From Verrucomicrobiales bacterium (GTDB lineage: Bacteria; Verrucomicrobiota; Verrucomicrobiia; Verrucomicrobiales; DEV007): DNA of 9,930 nt. The stretch is taken from positions 1 through 9,930 of the forward strand of contig JABDJT010000010.1 in assembly GCA_013003335.1 (NCBI GenBank), read 5' to 3'. Below, in pieces: positions 1 through 7,475 of the stretch (positions are counted from its first letter, which is position 1; every line of letters begins with the position of its first letter). Position numbers and translations under genes: made by a program. The notes beneath the pieces are model-generated. The model was not told where the DNA came from, did not search any database, and saw nothing but the letters and a program-made list of their open reading frames with translations.

Positions 1-139
1 GAGTGGTCCGCAGGTTTCTCGGGAGAACGACCGGCACTGGTGCTTTGCGAATTTTGCGGGAAGAACAAGCATGATTGGGCGAGTTCACAGTTCCGGAATT
101 CGGTAACGGGACGGGCCTTCTGTGATATCCTTTTATACT

Positions 140-1285
140 ATGAAGGTAATCCTGCTGCATCGGTTCCCGGGTTTGATAGCGACCGCGTTGGCCGGAATCT
201 GTTGGTTGAATCTGCCGGGGAAAATGACGGCGCAGGACTTGACGCCCGATCAGATGGCAACCTTGCACCAGCGACTGGAATCTCTGAAAAAATCGCTCAA
301 CGAGCATCTCTCGACTCGCAATACGAGCGCCGGTGATATTTTTATGGCGGCATCCAGCGATCCCAAGAAAGCCATCGAGTTGTATGTGAATTGCTACAAG
401 ATTGTGAAGTTCGACCGCGAGAACCGGCCGGATTCCGATTTTCGGGCCTGGCGGGACAGCCAGAAAAACCGTTTCGATGATGACCGGTTCCAGGAATCGC
501 TGATGATTCTTCTTCGATACATGGCCTTCAGTTGCAAAGCGGCGGAGTTGGAGGAGTTCGACCAGGTTTTTCAGCCGCTGATGGAGTATGTCGACGGACT
601 CAGCCGGATGGAGGAAATGCCGGATGGAATTCTGATGCAGTCGGCTGCCCGGACGATTTTTGCGCAGGCCTATCACCTCGAAAAATTGATCGGTGACAAT
701 GACAACTGGGAGCCGGTTGCCTACAACATCGAGGGAATTTATGACCGCTCTATTCTGCCTTATCTGCGTCGAAAAAAGCCGGAGGCACTGGAAAACGCGT
801 GGGATCGTCGCATTGAGCAGCAGACTCGCCTGGTCGCATTTCTTGCGGAGCAGGACAAGAAGCAGATGAAGGGTGCGGATCGTGATGACGAACGGCGGAT
901 TCGGGACCGCCAGGAAAGTCGCGGCGGAATTCTCGGCGCGCACGATCAGGAGACATTTGCGTTGATCACTTTGCCGACCCTGCACTGGTCCAAGTTGAAG
1001 GATCTTTATGTAAACGTGAATCAGCAGGCCAACGCTATCGCTATGCTGAAATTCCTGGAGGAGAATCTGAAACACCCGAAAGCCGAAGAATGGTTCGGGG
1101 AATTCGAGGAAATGATCGGGGGAACGGAAGGTAGCCTGGAACGGCAGTATGAAAATACCAGTCCTGCTCCCGGATCGACTCCCGATGTTTCAGAGAATTC
1201 AGCGCCTGCACCTGTGCCCGCCGGCGCTTCGAAGTCCACCAAGGGTAAGTCGAAAGAGCAACTCGGGCTGGTTCCGGCACCCTGA
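140..1285 (+). CDS. exported helical protein of unknown function
   Basis: I do not recognise a named family. From the ATG at 140 the 381-aa product starts with a signal peptide: a short basic N-terminus (MKVILLHRF), a hydrophobic stretch to about residue 25, and a likely cut after the TAQ near residue 33. The mature part is charged and helix-rich, with DPKKAIELY, DFRAWRDSQK and FQESLMILLRYMAF segments that read like repeat-type helices, but I cannot assign a TPR register. The last 50 residues or so are a Pro/Ala/Ser/Lys-rich, probably disordered tail. I recall similar exported proteins of unknown function from Verrucomicrobiota (memory only). An in-frame GTG at 122 would add six residues; I prefer the ATG because the signal peptide then begins normally. 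Neither start has a convincing ribosome binding site. The gene ends 7 bp from the convergent pseudokinase gene. Confidence 0.75.
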   Translation: MKVILLHRFPGLIATALAGICWLNLPGKMTAQDLTPDQMATLHQRLESLKKSLNEHLSTRNTSAGDIFMAASSDPKKAIELYVNCYKIVKFDRENRPDSDFRAWRDSQKNRFDDDRFQESLMILLRYMAFSCKAAELEEFDQVFQPLMEYVDGLSRMEEMPDGILMQSAARTIFAQAYHLEKLIGDNDNWEPVAYNIEGIYDRSILPYLRRKKPEALENAWDRRIEQQTRLVAFLAEQDKKQMKGADRDDERRIRDRQESRGGILGAHDQETFALITLPTLHWSKLKDLYVNVNQQANAIAMLKFLEENLKHPKAEEWFGEFEEMIGGTEGSLERQYENTSPAPGSTPDVSENSAPAPVPAGASKSTKGKSKEQLGLVPAP

Positions 1286-1292
1286 GCGGGCA

Positions 1293-3164
1293 TCAATCGC
1301 AGGCCGAACGCCTTTGATCCGGGAGTGAGGCCGCTGTATCGTGAATCGCGGGTGAATTTTCCCCGCTGTCCCGGAGGCGGGCAGGGGAGTGAGCCGTCCT
1401 TGTCCGGGGTTGATCCGAACCGGAACGGGAAAGCTTCTCCGTTCCGAAGATCTCGGCAATCAGGTCAATCATCCGCTTTCGATGGCGCGGATTGGCCGGA
1501 TCGTAGAATCCGATCGCGGCTTCGATTAGCTGATTGAATTGAGGATTCCAGCTGAGCGGTTCGCGATCTTCGTTTCCGGTCGTCAGCGCCCATTCGAAGC
1601 GGTCGGATTCCATCAGCCACACCGCGAGAGCGGGAAATGCCTTTCGATCCACCCGGTCAAACAGGTGCCGCCAGGGAGAGTGCGAGGATTCCGTGAAGGC
1701 TTCGGTGGGGCGTTCGACCCGCAGCTTGGCCTCCCAGGCAGGCCAGTTCGAAACGGGTGCCCGGGTCAGAAATTTCCGGATTTGATCCGGCGTTTCTTTT
1801 CGAAAATGCAGCTCGATTTGCCAGGGATGAAAATCTGAGAACTCAAAATCGCTGCATTCAAAATGGGTCAATGCCCGGTCGATCTGCCAAAGCACATCAA
1901 TTGCGTCGATTGGCTCCAGTCGTCCCTTGTTGGCGAGTAGAACCGGCAGCGGAAATCCCGAAAGTCGCTCGCTCACCACGATGGAGAAATCCGTTTCGCA
2001 ATACAACGATCTCGTCCGGACGGCACAGGGATGTTTTTTCAGATAGGGATCGCGCATTTTCTCGTTCAGCGTCTGCATGCCGTTGTGCTCCAGCAACCGT
2101 TCCGGCGGCAGAATGTGCAGCGTGACACGCGATTCCCTTCGCTTGGCGCTGTCCAGGTCGGCTTTCTCTTCCCCATCTTTCGCGGGAAGCCGGGCGGGAA
2201 TTTGGAATGGCGATAAGCCGGGCGAATCGTCCTGACCTTCGAGTTCGAACTTTTCTTCGACCATCTCCTTGAATTCCTCCCCTCCGCGGAGCAGGCGCTG
2301 CAGCGGCCCGATCGGGCATTCCGAGTCCTTCGAGATCGATCGAAATTCCGGTGTCAGGTGATTTCCGGCAGCGTCCGACAGGCCGGAAGCTGCCATCACC
2401 TGAGCTTTGATCCCTTTTAAGGTTCTCACTGCCGCTGAACCGGATAGATTTTCAATTCGCTTTAAAAGCCGACCGAAAGGTGAGCCGCAGGGAAAAGTTG
2501 AATCCGAATCCTCCAATTTCGTGGGCATTGAGCGCCCGTTCAAAATCCGATGGTGGATCGATCCAATAGCGCGAATCCACTGGGCCGCCAGTTCCAGATC
2601 GCCCCCTGGTTCTTCGTCCCGCTCGAAACCGAAATCCGTGAGCCTCAGCCGCAGGTACTGGCCCTGTTCCAGTGAAACGGCGAAATCATCCAGCGTCACC
2701 GAAGACAGCAGGCGCGGATGATCCACCAGGGCGGAAATTACGTCGGCCAGTTGCAGAACCAGGCTCGTGGAAATCTGCTTGTTCAGCGACCGGCAACGTT
2801 CGAGATATTCCGGCAGGCGCTCTCCCTCCACAAACTCCGCCACATAGTAGGGACCCGGTTCCTGCCCATCCGTTTCCGCGTTTTCGTAGTCCTTCGCAGT
2901 CAACATCCCGGTTTCAAGAATCGTGGCAATATTCGGATGCTTCACCCGCGCCGCCGTTTCAATTCGCTGCGGCAGGCTGAACTTCACCAGAGTTTTCTGG
3001 ATTCGGCCGGGGTGGCTGAACACAACCTCCACGAAACGCCGCGCATCCGGATCGTACCCGAGAAAACCTGAAAGCAACGACTTGTCACAGTCGACTGTCA
3101 GCCGTTGGGGCGAACCGTCACTGCAACGACACAACACAAAGCGGCTGGAATCGGGCAATTTCAT
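1293..3164 (-). CDS. tandem degenerate protein-kinase (pseudokinase-like) protein
   Basis: This 623-aa protein has two regions that follow the protein-kinase fold but lack key catalytic residues. Region 1 (about 25-260) has a beta3 strand VEVVF where the VAIK lysine is expected, an alphaC-like helix leading to HPNIATILETG (H76), a hinge YYVAEFVEGERLPEYL, and an intact DFG at 177-179. The HRDLKPxN catalytic loop is replaced by LLSSVTLDDFAVS. Region 2 (about 345-460) repeats the plan: VTLHILPPERL, HPCAVRTRSLY (H378), hinge VSERLSGFPLPVLLANKG, then FSDFHPWQIEL, where D444 lines up with the HRD aspartate but the following Lys and Asn are His and Gln. No transmembrane segment or signal peptide is seen. 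The last 50 residues are polar and low in complexity. In kinase families, loss of the VAIK lysine and HRD aspartate usually means scaffolding or sensing rather than phosphotransfer; that role is inference here. The gene is transcribed alone, away from the secreted-protein gene. Confidence 0.7.
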   Translation of the reverse strand: MKLPDSSRFVLCRCSDGSPQRLTVDCDKSLLSGFLGYDPDARRFVEVVFSHPGRIQKTLVKFSLPQRIETAARVKHPNIATILETGMLTAKDYENAETDGQEPGPYYVAEFVEGERLPEYLERCRSLNKQISTSLVLQLADVISALVDHPRLLSSVTLDDFAVSLEQGQYLRLRLTDFGFERDEEPGGDLELAAQWIRAIGSIHHRILNGRSMPTKLEDSDSTFPCGSPFGRLLKRIENLSGSAAVRTLKGIKAQVMAASGLSDAAGNHLTPEFRSISKDSECPIGPLQRLLRGGEEFKEMVEEKFELEGQDDSPGLSPFQIPARLPAKDGEEKADLDSAKRRESRVTLHILPPERLLEHNGMQTLNEKMRDPYLKKHPCAVRTRSLYCETDFSIVVSERLSGFPLPVLLANKGRLEPIDAIDVLWQIDRALTHFECSDFEFSDFHPWQIELHFRKETPDQIRKFLTRAPVSNWPAWEAKLRVERPTEAFTESSHSPWRHLFDRVDRKAFPALAVWLMESDRFEWALTTGNEDREPLSWNPQFNQLIEAAIGFYDPANPRHRKRMIDLIAEIFGTEKLSRSGSDQPRTRTAHSPARLRDSGENSPAIHDTAASLPDQRRSACD

Positions 3165-3391
3165 GGATGTGCCAGTGGTCAGGGCACAGTATTTTCAAAA
3201 ACCTATGAAAAATATAAATCATTCTTAAAATTCTGCACCCTGAAATGGGGAAAATCGAACCAACAGGGTTGATCAGCGAACCAACCCAATTGGATCGAAA
3301 ACTCGTGAATCACATTTTTTTCGCATAGGCGGGCGAAGTAAGACGTCAATCAGGCAGAAAGTAAAACCTCAAACCAAACCACTGATTACCC
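3165..3391. promoter_or_regulatory. divergent intergenic region between pseudokinase and secreted-protein genes
   Basis: This 227-bp stretch separates two divergent starts and must hold both promoters. It is more AT-rich than the flanking genes, especially 3185-3232, with runs such as AAAAATATAAATC. No pair of -35 and -10 boxes is good enough to name. On the minus strand an AATACT sits about 15-25 bp upstream of the kinase ATG. On the plus strand TTGGAT at 3290 has only a poor -10 partner at 3313. The imperfect palindrome at 3256-3297 lies in the middle and could be an operator or a mobile repeat. No ribosome binding site is evident before either start. Confidence 0.4.
3256..3297. repeat. palindromic repeat, copy A (imperfect)
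   Basis: The left arm CGAACCAACAGGGTTG (3256-3271) pairs with the right arm at 3282-3297 at 13 of 16 positions, with a 10-nt spacer. It matches the elements at 7469-7511 and 9852-9894 in the AACAGGGT core and in a CGAAC placed 8-9 nt after AACAGGG. Copies A and B also share TTGGATCG at the right end. It lies between two divergent genes, so it cannot terminate either of them in the normal sense. It has only a short T4 on the minus strand. It could be a regulatory site, a REP-like repeat or a decayed copy of the family. Confidence 0.6.
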
Positions 3392-3688
3392 ATGAAAAAA
3401 TTGATTCTCACAGCAGCCATCGTCGTCGCCGGATTTTTCACCTTCGCCCCCACTGCGGAAGCTGGCGGCCTCCGGATCGGAGTTCACATTGGCGGCCACG
3501 GTCACGGAGGCCACGGCCACTGCAGCCCACGTCTGATTCGCACCTACGAAATCTGCCGCCGCTGCGAAACCCGTTACCGATACGATCGTTGCGGACGCAA
3601 GATTCGCTTTCACGTGACGGTGGTGACCTACAAGAGCGTTTATTCCAATGGCTATTCGCGGACTTTCACCCGGACGTTCTACTCCTGA
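3392..3688 (+). CDS. small secreted Gly/His/Cys-rich protein
   Basis: This is a 98-aa exported protein. The signal peptide is textbook: MKKLILTAAIVVAGFFTFAP followed by TAEA, with cleavage likely after residue 24. The mature part of about 74 residues opens with a Gly/His cluster (HIGGHGHGGHGHC). It then has cysteines in the pattern C...EIC-x2-C...DRC-G and ends in a Thr/Tyr/Arg-rich, probably beta-strand segment. The His cluster plus four cysteines could bind a metal or form disulfides outside the cytoplasm; this is inference from composition. Similar small exported proteins occur in the PVC bacteria, but I know no function for them. The start is preceded by no clear Shine-Dalgarno site. The gene is monocistronic, ended by the hairpin at 3723-3764. 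Confidence 0.75.
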   Translation: MKKLILTAAIVVAGFFTFAPTAEAGGLRIGVHIGGHGHGGHGHCSPRLIRTYEICRRCETRYRYDRCGRKIRFHVTVVTYKSVYSNGYSRTFTRTFYS

Positions 3689-3722
3689 GAAATCCCGAAG
3701 CGCAAACCCAACAAAAAGAAAC

Positions 3723-3764
3723 AAAAACGAAAGCGCGGCCCGTATGGGTCGCCCTTTCGTTTTT
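3723..3764. terminator. bidirectional intrinsic terminator
   Basis: The left arm at 3723-3741 (AAAAACGAAAGCGCGGCCC) pairs with 3746-3764 across a GTAT loop. There are two mismatches near the top of the stem. The A5 on one side and T5 on the other give a U-tract in both reading directions. It sits 34 bp after the stop of the secreted-protein gene and 4 bp past the stop of the convergent HAD phosphatase gene, so it fits both transcripts. Confidence 0.88.
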
Positions 3765-3768
3765 CGGG

Positions 3769-4449
3769 TTACGGCTCCGAATCCTGCCGGTCGGAAAACT
3801 CGCGGGCGCAGTGAATCAGTTCCGCCGGATCATCGATGCAAAACTCGGGCCCTTCCGTCATCATTGCATCGCGGCCGTTTGCACCCCAGCAAACCGCGAT
3901 TCCGCAGACCCCGACCTTGCGCGAAGCCTCCATGTCGCGGGTTTCATCGCCGACGTAAATGGCATTCTCCGAATCGAATTTTTCTTTCCGGAGCACATTG
4001 CGAATGCGTTGCGGTTTTCCGAACAACGAAACCCCCGCTTCGATAAACCCGAAACAGTGCAGCAGTCCGAAGCGATCGAGAAAACTGCGGATGTTATCGG
4101 TTGAATTCGAACTCAGAATCCCCAGCGGATATCCCGCCTCAAAGAGTTCCATGATGGCTTCTTCTGTTCCGAGAATCAGTTCCACTTCATCCATTCGCTG
4201 ATGTAATAACCGTTTGATGTGGGCTCCGACTTTGATCGCCATCAGGCGGGAAATCCCGAGCCGGTCCAGCAAAGCCCGGGTGTGCAGTCGGCGAAGTTCC
4301 CGCGCTTCGTGAATCGTGATCGGATGCAATTCGTAGTCCGGAGCGATTTCGTTGAAAATCTCGATGCCCGTTTCCAGCGTGTTCGCAAGAGTGCCGTCGA
4401 AATCGAACATCAACAGCGGTTTTTCAGGATCGCGATTTTCAAAAACCAT
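3769..4449 (-). CDS. HAD-superfamily phosphatase, phosphoglycolate phosphatase-like
   Basis: This 226-aa protein is a full-length cytoplasmic HAD hydrolase of the class with an alpha-helical cap after motif I. Visible motifs are motif I FDFDGT (nucleophile D16, acid D18), motif II LSSNS (S113), motif III GKPQRI (K145), and motif IV YVGDETRD (D168, E169, D172). The helical cap lies between about residues 25 and 95. These are the residues needed for Mg2+-dependent phosphoester hydrolysis through an aspartyl-phosphate. The order of motifs and the length fit the Gph/PGP-like group, but the substrate cannot be read from sequence. It is the last gene of a minus-strand cluster, 74 bp after the AAA+ ATPase gene. 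No Shine-Dalgarno site precedes the ATG at 4449; an internal ATG at codon 14 lies too close to motif I to be likely. Confidence 0.85.
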   Translation of the reverse strand: MVFENRDPEKPLLMFDFDGTLANTLETGIEIFNEIAPDYELHPITIHEARELRRLHTRALLDRLGISRLMAIKVGAHIKRLLHQRMDEVELILGTEEAIMELFEAGYPLGILSSNSTDNIRSFLDRFGLLHCFGFIEAGVSLFGKPQRIRNVLRKEKFDSENAIYVGDETRDMEASRKVGVCGIAVCWGANGRDAMMTEGPEFCIDDPAELIHCAREFSDRQDSEP

Positions 4450-4507
4450 CGGGCAGGGGCAAATGAGCTAAACGTTCTCTGCAAAAAAACAACCCGGAAA
4501 CGAATTC

Positions 4508-4519
4508 TACCGGCCGGTA
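4508..4519. other. 12-bp perfect palindrome between AAA+ and HAD genes
   Basis: TACCGGCCGGTA lies just after the AAA+ stop codon. Read on the minus strand it is followed by a CCGG and then a T7 run (about 4485-4491), so it may form part of a weak terminator or processing hairpin. A stem of only 4 bp (CCGG with CCGG) can be drawn directly next to the T-run, so the call is weak. It could equally be a binding site or chance. Confidence 0.3.
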
Positions 4520-4523
4520 ATGC

Positions 4524-6224
4524 TCAAATCTGCCCGAAACTGCGGTAGTGCTCCGGCACGAAATCGAGATCGCTGGCTTCGCGAACCGCAAGGCCGATTT
4601 GAAAGTCCATGACATCCTGCGGGATTGGATTTTGATACTCGTCGAGGCAATCGCGCAATGCTTCGAGCGGCTCGACGCCTTTCGTTTTCACGAGGCGGTA
4701 CACTTTGATCGCGAGAGATTCCGCCGCCCCGGGCGTGACGAGGGTGGGGATGAGATCGATTAATTCGGCCGGCGTTTCTTTCGGCAGTTTCAGATCGTGT
4801 TTTTTGCAGAGTGCCCGGATCAAAAGGTAGGCCTCGGTTTTTTCGTGGGCGGGAAAAAGCGGGATTTTCACGTCAACCCGACCGGGGCGTTTCAAATCCA
4901 CCTCGATCAAGTCCGGGCGGCTGGAAGCAAGAATCCACAGGATGCGCCCGCGGTTGTCCGTGTCGGACATTTCCTTCGCCATCATCGAATACACCCGCCC
5001 CGAAACTCCTGAATCACCCGACCCGGCGTTCCGCGAACCGAGCGCCTGGTCGGCCTCATCAATGAAAACGATGCAGCGACCAAGAGCATGCAGCATGTTG
5101 AAAATCTTCTCGAGGTTCCCCTCGGTCGATCCGACCCAGCGGTCGCGGAAATTTTTCATTTTTACTACCGGCACCCCGGCTTCACCCGCGAGGCATTCGA
5201 CGATGTAAGTCTTGCCTGTGCCGACCGGACCGCACAGCAAATAGCCCATCGGCATCGCCTCAAGATCGTTCTGCTGCCACAGCGCGATATCCTGCCGGAC
5301 CCATGTCTTGATTGCGTCGTGCCCGTAAACGTCATCGAGCGTGCGGGTCGGTTCGAGAAACTCGATCAGGCCCTGCGAATCCTGTTCCACGAGCTGTTTT
5401 TTCAAATCGGCGAGATCATCCTCGACGAGCGGTTCATTCAAAAACTCCCGCGCTTTCAGCAAGCCTTCGATTGATCCAAGGCTCGCGCCGGCCAGTCGTT
5501 CCGCAGGCAGGCCGGGATCGGATTTGAAGTTGGTGAGCGATTTCGGAAACTCGTCGGCAAAAAAATTGAAGGCCTCTTTTAATTCGTCCGCACCGGGCAT
5601 TTCGATTTCCAATTCCGCGGCCCGTTGATTTCGCGCCAGCAAGGGATGCAAGTCGTTCAGATTCTCCGCGATTAAAAAGATGGCCAGATTTTGATCCAGG
5701 AAATGCGTTTCCCGCGACCACGACCGCACTACAGCCGCCATTGAACTGAGCTGGTAATCGCGGTTTTGGTTCGACATGGGAAAAATCATGTCCGCCCCGA
5801 AAATCAGCGCGGCGACGTGATAATTCTTTCCCGCGATGGAAGGCGCTTCATCTGCCTCGCGGTCACCGGGCTGGATCTGGCGGAGATTGGCACAGTATCG
5901 AATGAAATAATCGAGGTAGCCGATGCACTGAACCGGATCGTTTTTCGGCAGTTCGCGCGGGTTCAACTTGTGAAACAAATCGCTGCCCGACTCGATCCGC
6001 AGCCCCCCTCCGAGGTCGTAGGACAAGACGATATCGAATTTTGCGAGCTGATGCCCAACGAGATAATCCTTCAGGTTTCCAATCCGGGCCGAAGCGGTTT
6101 TGCCCGTCATATCCTCCTCATCCGCTGGCAGCAAAAGCCGGTCGTTTACGTTCCCGTGCAGAACGAACTGGTTGGCGGCACCGGACAGGTATTGCGTGCG
6201 GATCGAGTCGGACCAATGAGACAT
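4524..6224 (-). CDS. AAA+ ATPase (Cdc48/FtsH-type AAA module) with divergent N-terminal half
   Basis: This 566-aa protein has one complete classic AAA module in its C-terminal half: Walker A GPVGTGKT (332-339), a pore-loop-like RWVGSTEGN (W363), Walker B CIVFIDEADQ (D389, E390), sensor-1 region ILASSRPD, and an SRH end DLKRPGRVD with arginine-finger candidates R446 and R449. A helical lid follows to about 520. The N-terminal half (1-280) has no P-loop. Its strand-helix pattern (FVLHGNVNDRL, HVAALIFGADMIFP, LAIFLIAENLNDL, then EIEMPGADEL) resembles a degenerate AAA/P-loop domain, as in Ycf46-like proteins. This suggests a hexameric remodelling ATPase with one dead ring; the substrate is unknown. 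No protease or membrane part is present. The gene starts 39 bp after the small barrel-protein gene and lacks a Shine-Dalgarno site. Confidence 0.85.
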   Translation of the reverse strand: MSHWSDSIRTQYLSGAANQFVLHGNVNDRLLLPADEEDMTGKTASARIGNLKDYLVGHQLAKFDIVLSYDLGGGLRIESGSDLFHKLNPRELPKNDPVQCIGYLDYFIRYCANLRQIQPGDREADEAPSIAGKNYHVAALIFGADMIFPMSNQNRDYQLSSMAAVVRSWSRETHFLDQNLAIFLIAENLNDLHPLLARNQRAAELEIEMPGADELKEAFNFFADEFPKSLTNFKSDPGLPAERLAGASLGSIEGLLKAREFLNEPLVEDDLADLKKQLVEQDSQGLIEFLEPTRTLDDVYGHDAIKTWVRQDIALWQQNDLEAMPMGYLLCGPVGTGKTYIVECLAGEAGVPVVKMKNFRDRWVGSTEGNLEKIFNMLHALGRCIVFIDEADQALGSRNAGSGDSGVSGRVYSMMAKEMSDTDNRGRILWILASSRPDLIEVDLKRPGRVDVKIPLFPAHEKTEAYLLIRALCKKHDLKLPKETPAELIDLIPTLVTPGAAESLAIKVYRLVKTKGVEPLEALRDCLDEYQNPIPQDVMDFQIGLAVREASDLDFVPEHYRSFGQI

Positions 6225-6263
6225 GAGCGGAGGTTATCGCAGGGGGTGGGGTGAATCAAACCT

Positions 6264-6524
6264 TCACTCTACGATCCACATTTCCCCGTCAACGACACCC
6301 GATTTTTCGCCAGCCTCGGCGGACTCGGGGCGCGTCACGAACCCGTTCGCGCCCTCCATCGTTTCCACCTGGAAAATGAAGAAGACGTTGTTGGGCTCAT
6401 TGATGTCCCGCCAAAGGTTTTCGAGCGTGAGGCCGTGTTCTTTTGCCGGAACTAATTGCTCATCGAAGATTTCTTTCCACGTATCGAAATCCTTCACCCG
6501 GTTGCGCACAATCATCCGTTTCAT
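6264..6524 (-). CDS. small dimeric alpha/beta-barrel (ABM-like) protein
   Basis: This 86-aa protein starts MKRMIVRNRVKDFDTWKEIF, the beta-strand then FDTWKxxFDE helix common in ferredoxin-like dimeric alpha/beta-barrel proteins (antibiotic biosynthesis monooxygenase-like and related stress-response barrels). It continues with LWRDINEPNNVFFIFQVE (two strands) and a second helix EGANGFVTRPESAEAGEKSG, and ends in a final strand WIVE. Length and order fit one beta-alpha-beta-beta-alpha-beta unit. No catalytic residue can be named; many such proteins have no known reaction. It is the first gene of the minus-strand cluster with the AAA+ and HAD genes. A second ATG four codons in is possible. A weak GAAAG lies only 0-5 bp from the chosen ATG. 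Confidence 0.75.
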   Translation of the reverse strand: MKRMIVRNRVKDFDTWKEIFDEQLVPAKEHGLTLENLWRDINEPNNVFFIFQVETMEGANGFVTRPESAEAGEKSGVVDGEMWIVE

Positions 6525-6611
6525 CTTTCAAAAATACTCGATGAGCAGGGCCGTTGGCGATTCCTTTTAGGACCTGATTTCCAAACCGCGCTTCCGATCG
6601 AATGAGTCGAA

Positions 6612-6641
6612 ATTGTACTGAAATTGGCCGGAGCCTGTCCA
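6612..6641 (-). promoter_or_regulatory. candidate sigma70-type promoter for the barrel/AAA+/HAD cluster
   Basis: Reading the minus strand, TGGACA (6641-6636) and TACAAT (6617-6612) each match five of six bases of the TTGACA and TATAAT consensus, with an 18-bp spacer. Transcription would begin near 6605, leaving a leader of about 80 nt before the ATG at 6524. The same bases lie just upstream of the divergent lipoprotein gene at 6651, so the two genes share a compact control region. The consensus is the general bacterial one and has not been shown for this organism. Confidence 0.4.
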
Positions 6642-6650
6642 TAATGAGAC

Positions 6651-7475
6651 ATGCTCCCCACACCCCGACCGGAGTTTTTCGTTCCCCTTTTCCCACTCCT
6701 AGTCGTTTTTGGACTTTCCGGTTGTGTTTCCATGTCCGGAACGGGTCCGGAGAATCCCGATTTTGCCCTGACGCATCAATCTGCCAAAGCGGAATTGACC
6801 CGCATGCATCGACAGTTTGTTTCATTTCCTCGTCCGATCCTGGTGTTGGGCGGTTACCTGGATCCTGGAATGGGGCCCTGCGTGATTCGCAGAGAATTGG
6901 AAAAGATGGATCCGGAAGCCGTTGTCATCGAGGTTCCGTTTGCGGGTTGTGGCGATTTCCAAGATTGCGTGGCGAGATTGTCTGAAAAGGTTGCTGCTCG
7001 TTTTCCCGATCCGGCAACCGTGGAAGTTGATGTCATCGGTTTTTCGATGGGCGGCCTCGTGGCTCAATTGGCTGCCCGCCGAGAATATGAAACCGTTCCT
7101 CTCCGAATTCGGCGACTTTACGCGATTGCGACACCTTTTCGCGGAGCGGAAGCCGCTTCCCGAATCCCCGGTGTGTTCCGTCTCCAGCGGGAAATGAGAT
7201 CCGATTCGCCAATTATCGCCGCTCTCTGCGATTTCGAACCGGATTTTGAAATCATTTCCTATGTGCGTCTCGGCGACCGGACAATTGGGTTTGAAAATGC
7301 CGCCCCTGACGGGAAAACGCCGCGATGGTTGCCCACCCGTGCATTTCAGCCGAACCACCATTACGCATTTTTCGACAAGCGAATCGTGGCAGAGCTGGCT
7401 TCGCAGCTGCGCGGGGAAGGGGGGTATTCGGCCGAATCAAGGCCGCCTGTCACGAGATCGAGCCACCACGAATGA
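6651..7475 (+). CDS. lipoprotein alpha/beta hydrolase (lipase/esterase-like)
   Basis: This 274-aa protein has a lipoprotein signal: a hydrophobic stretch LFPLLVVFG followed by LSGC, with C25 as the lipidated residue. The mature enzyme has a strand VLGGYLDPG, the nucleophile elbow VIGFSMGG with S132, and a later AIATPFRGAEAA typical of triacylglycerol-lipase/esterase-type folds. The likely triad is completed by D209 (RLGDRTIGF, the usual acid position) and a His of NHHYAFF (H236 or H237, fitting a histidine just before the last helix). It should be anchored in the envelope and hydrolyse esters, but the substrate is unknown. The region PFRGAEAASRIPGVFRL may be a small lid. The gene faces the minus-strand barrel gene and ends inside the left arm of the palindrome at 7469. 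The start is chosen because it gives a complete signal; there is no strong ribosome site. Confidence 0.82.
   Translation: MLPTPRPEFFVPLFPLLVVFGLSGCVSMSGTGPENPDFALTHQSAKAELTRMHRQFVSFPRPILVLGGYLDPGMGPCVIRRELEKMDPEAVVIEVPFAGCGDFQDCVARLSEKVAARFPDPATVEVDVIGFSMGGLVAQLAARREYETVPLRIRRLYAIATPFRGAEAASRIPGVFRLQREMRSDSPIIAALCDFEPDFEIISYVRLGDRTIGFENAAPDGKTPRWLPTRAFQPNHHYAFFDKRIVAELASQLRGEGGYSAESRPPVTRSSHHE

Noticed and set aside
3..74. Possible C-terminal end of an upstream plus-strand gene (VVRRFLGRTTGTGALR... to a stop at 74)
   Set aside because: Only 23 codons are visible, and other frames are open as well; there is nothing to support a product.
1..336. Plus-strand frame open from the window edge with CEFCGKNKHDW, resembling a zinc-knuckle fragment
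   Set aside because: It overlaps the signal peptide and early mature part of the 140-1285 gene in another frame, and has no domain beyond the two cysteines.
6241..6263. GTGAA...TTCAC short hairpin between barrel and AAA+ genes
   Set aside because: The 5-bp stem without a U-tract is too weak to call and expected by chance.
1293..6524. Pseudokinase plus AAA+ ATPase as an anti-phage or type VI/VII-like system
   Set aside because: The two genes are in separate transcription units with a secreted-protein gene and a strong terminator between them; no nuclease, effector or recombinase is present.
6460..6825. 121-codon minus-strand frame across the divergent promoter region
   Set aside because: It overlaps both the barrel-protein gene and the start of the lipoprotein gene, and its translation has no domain character.
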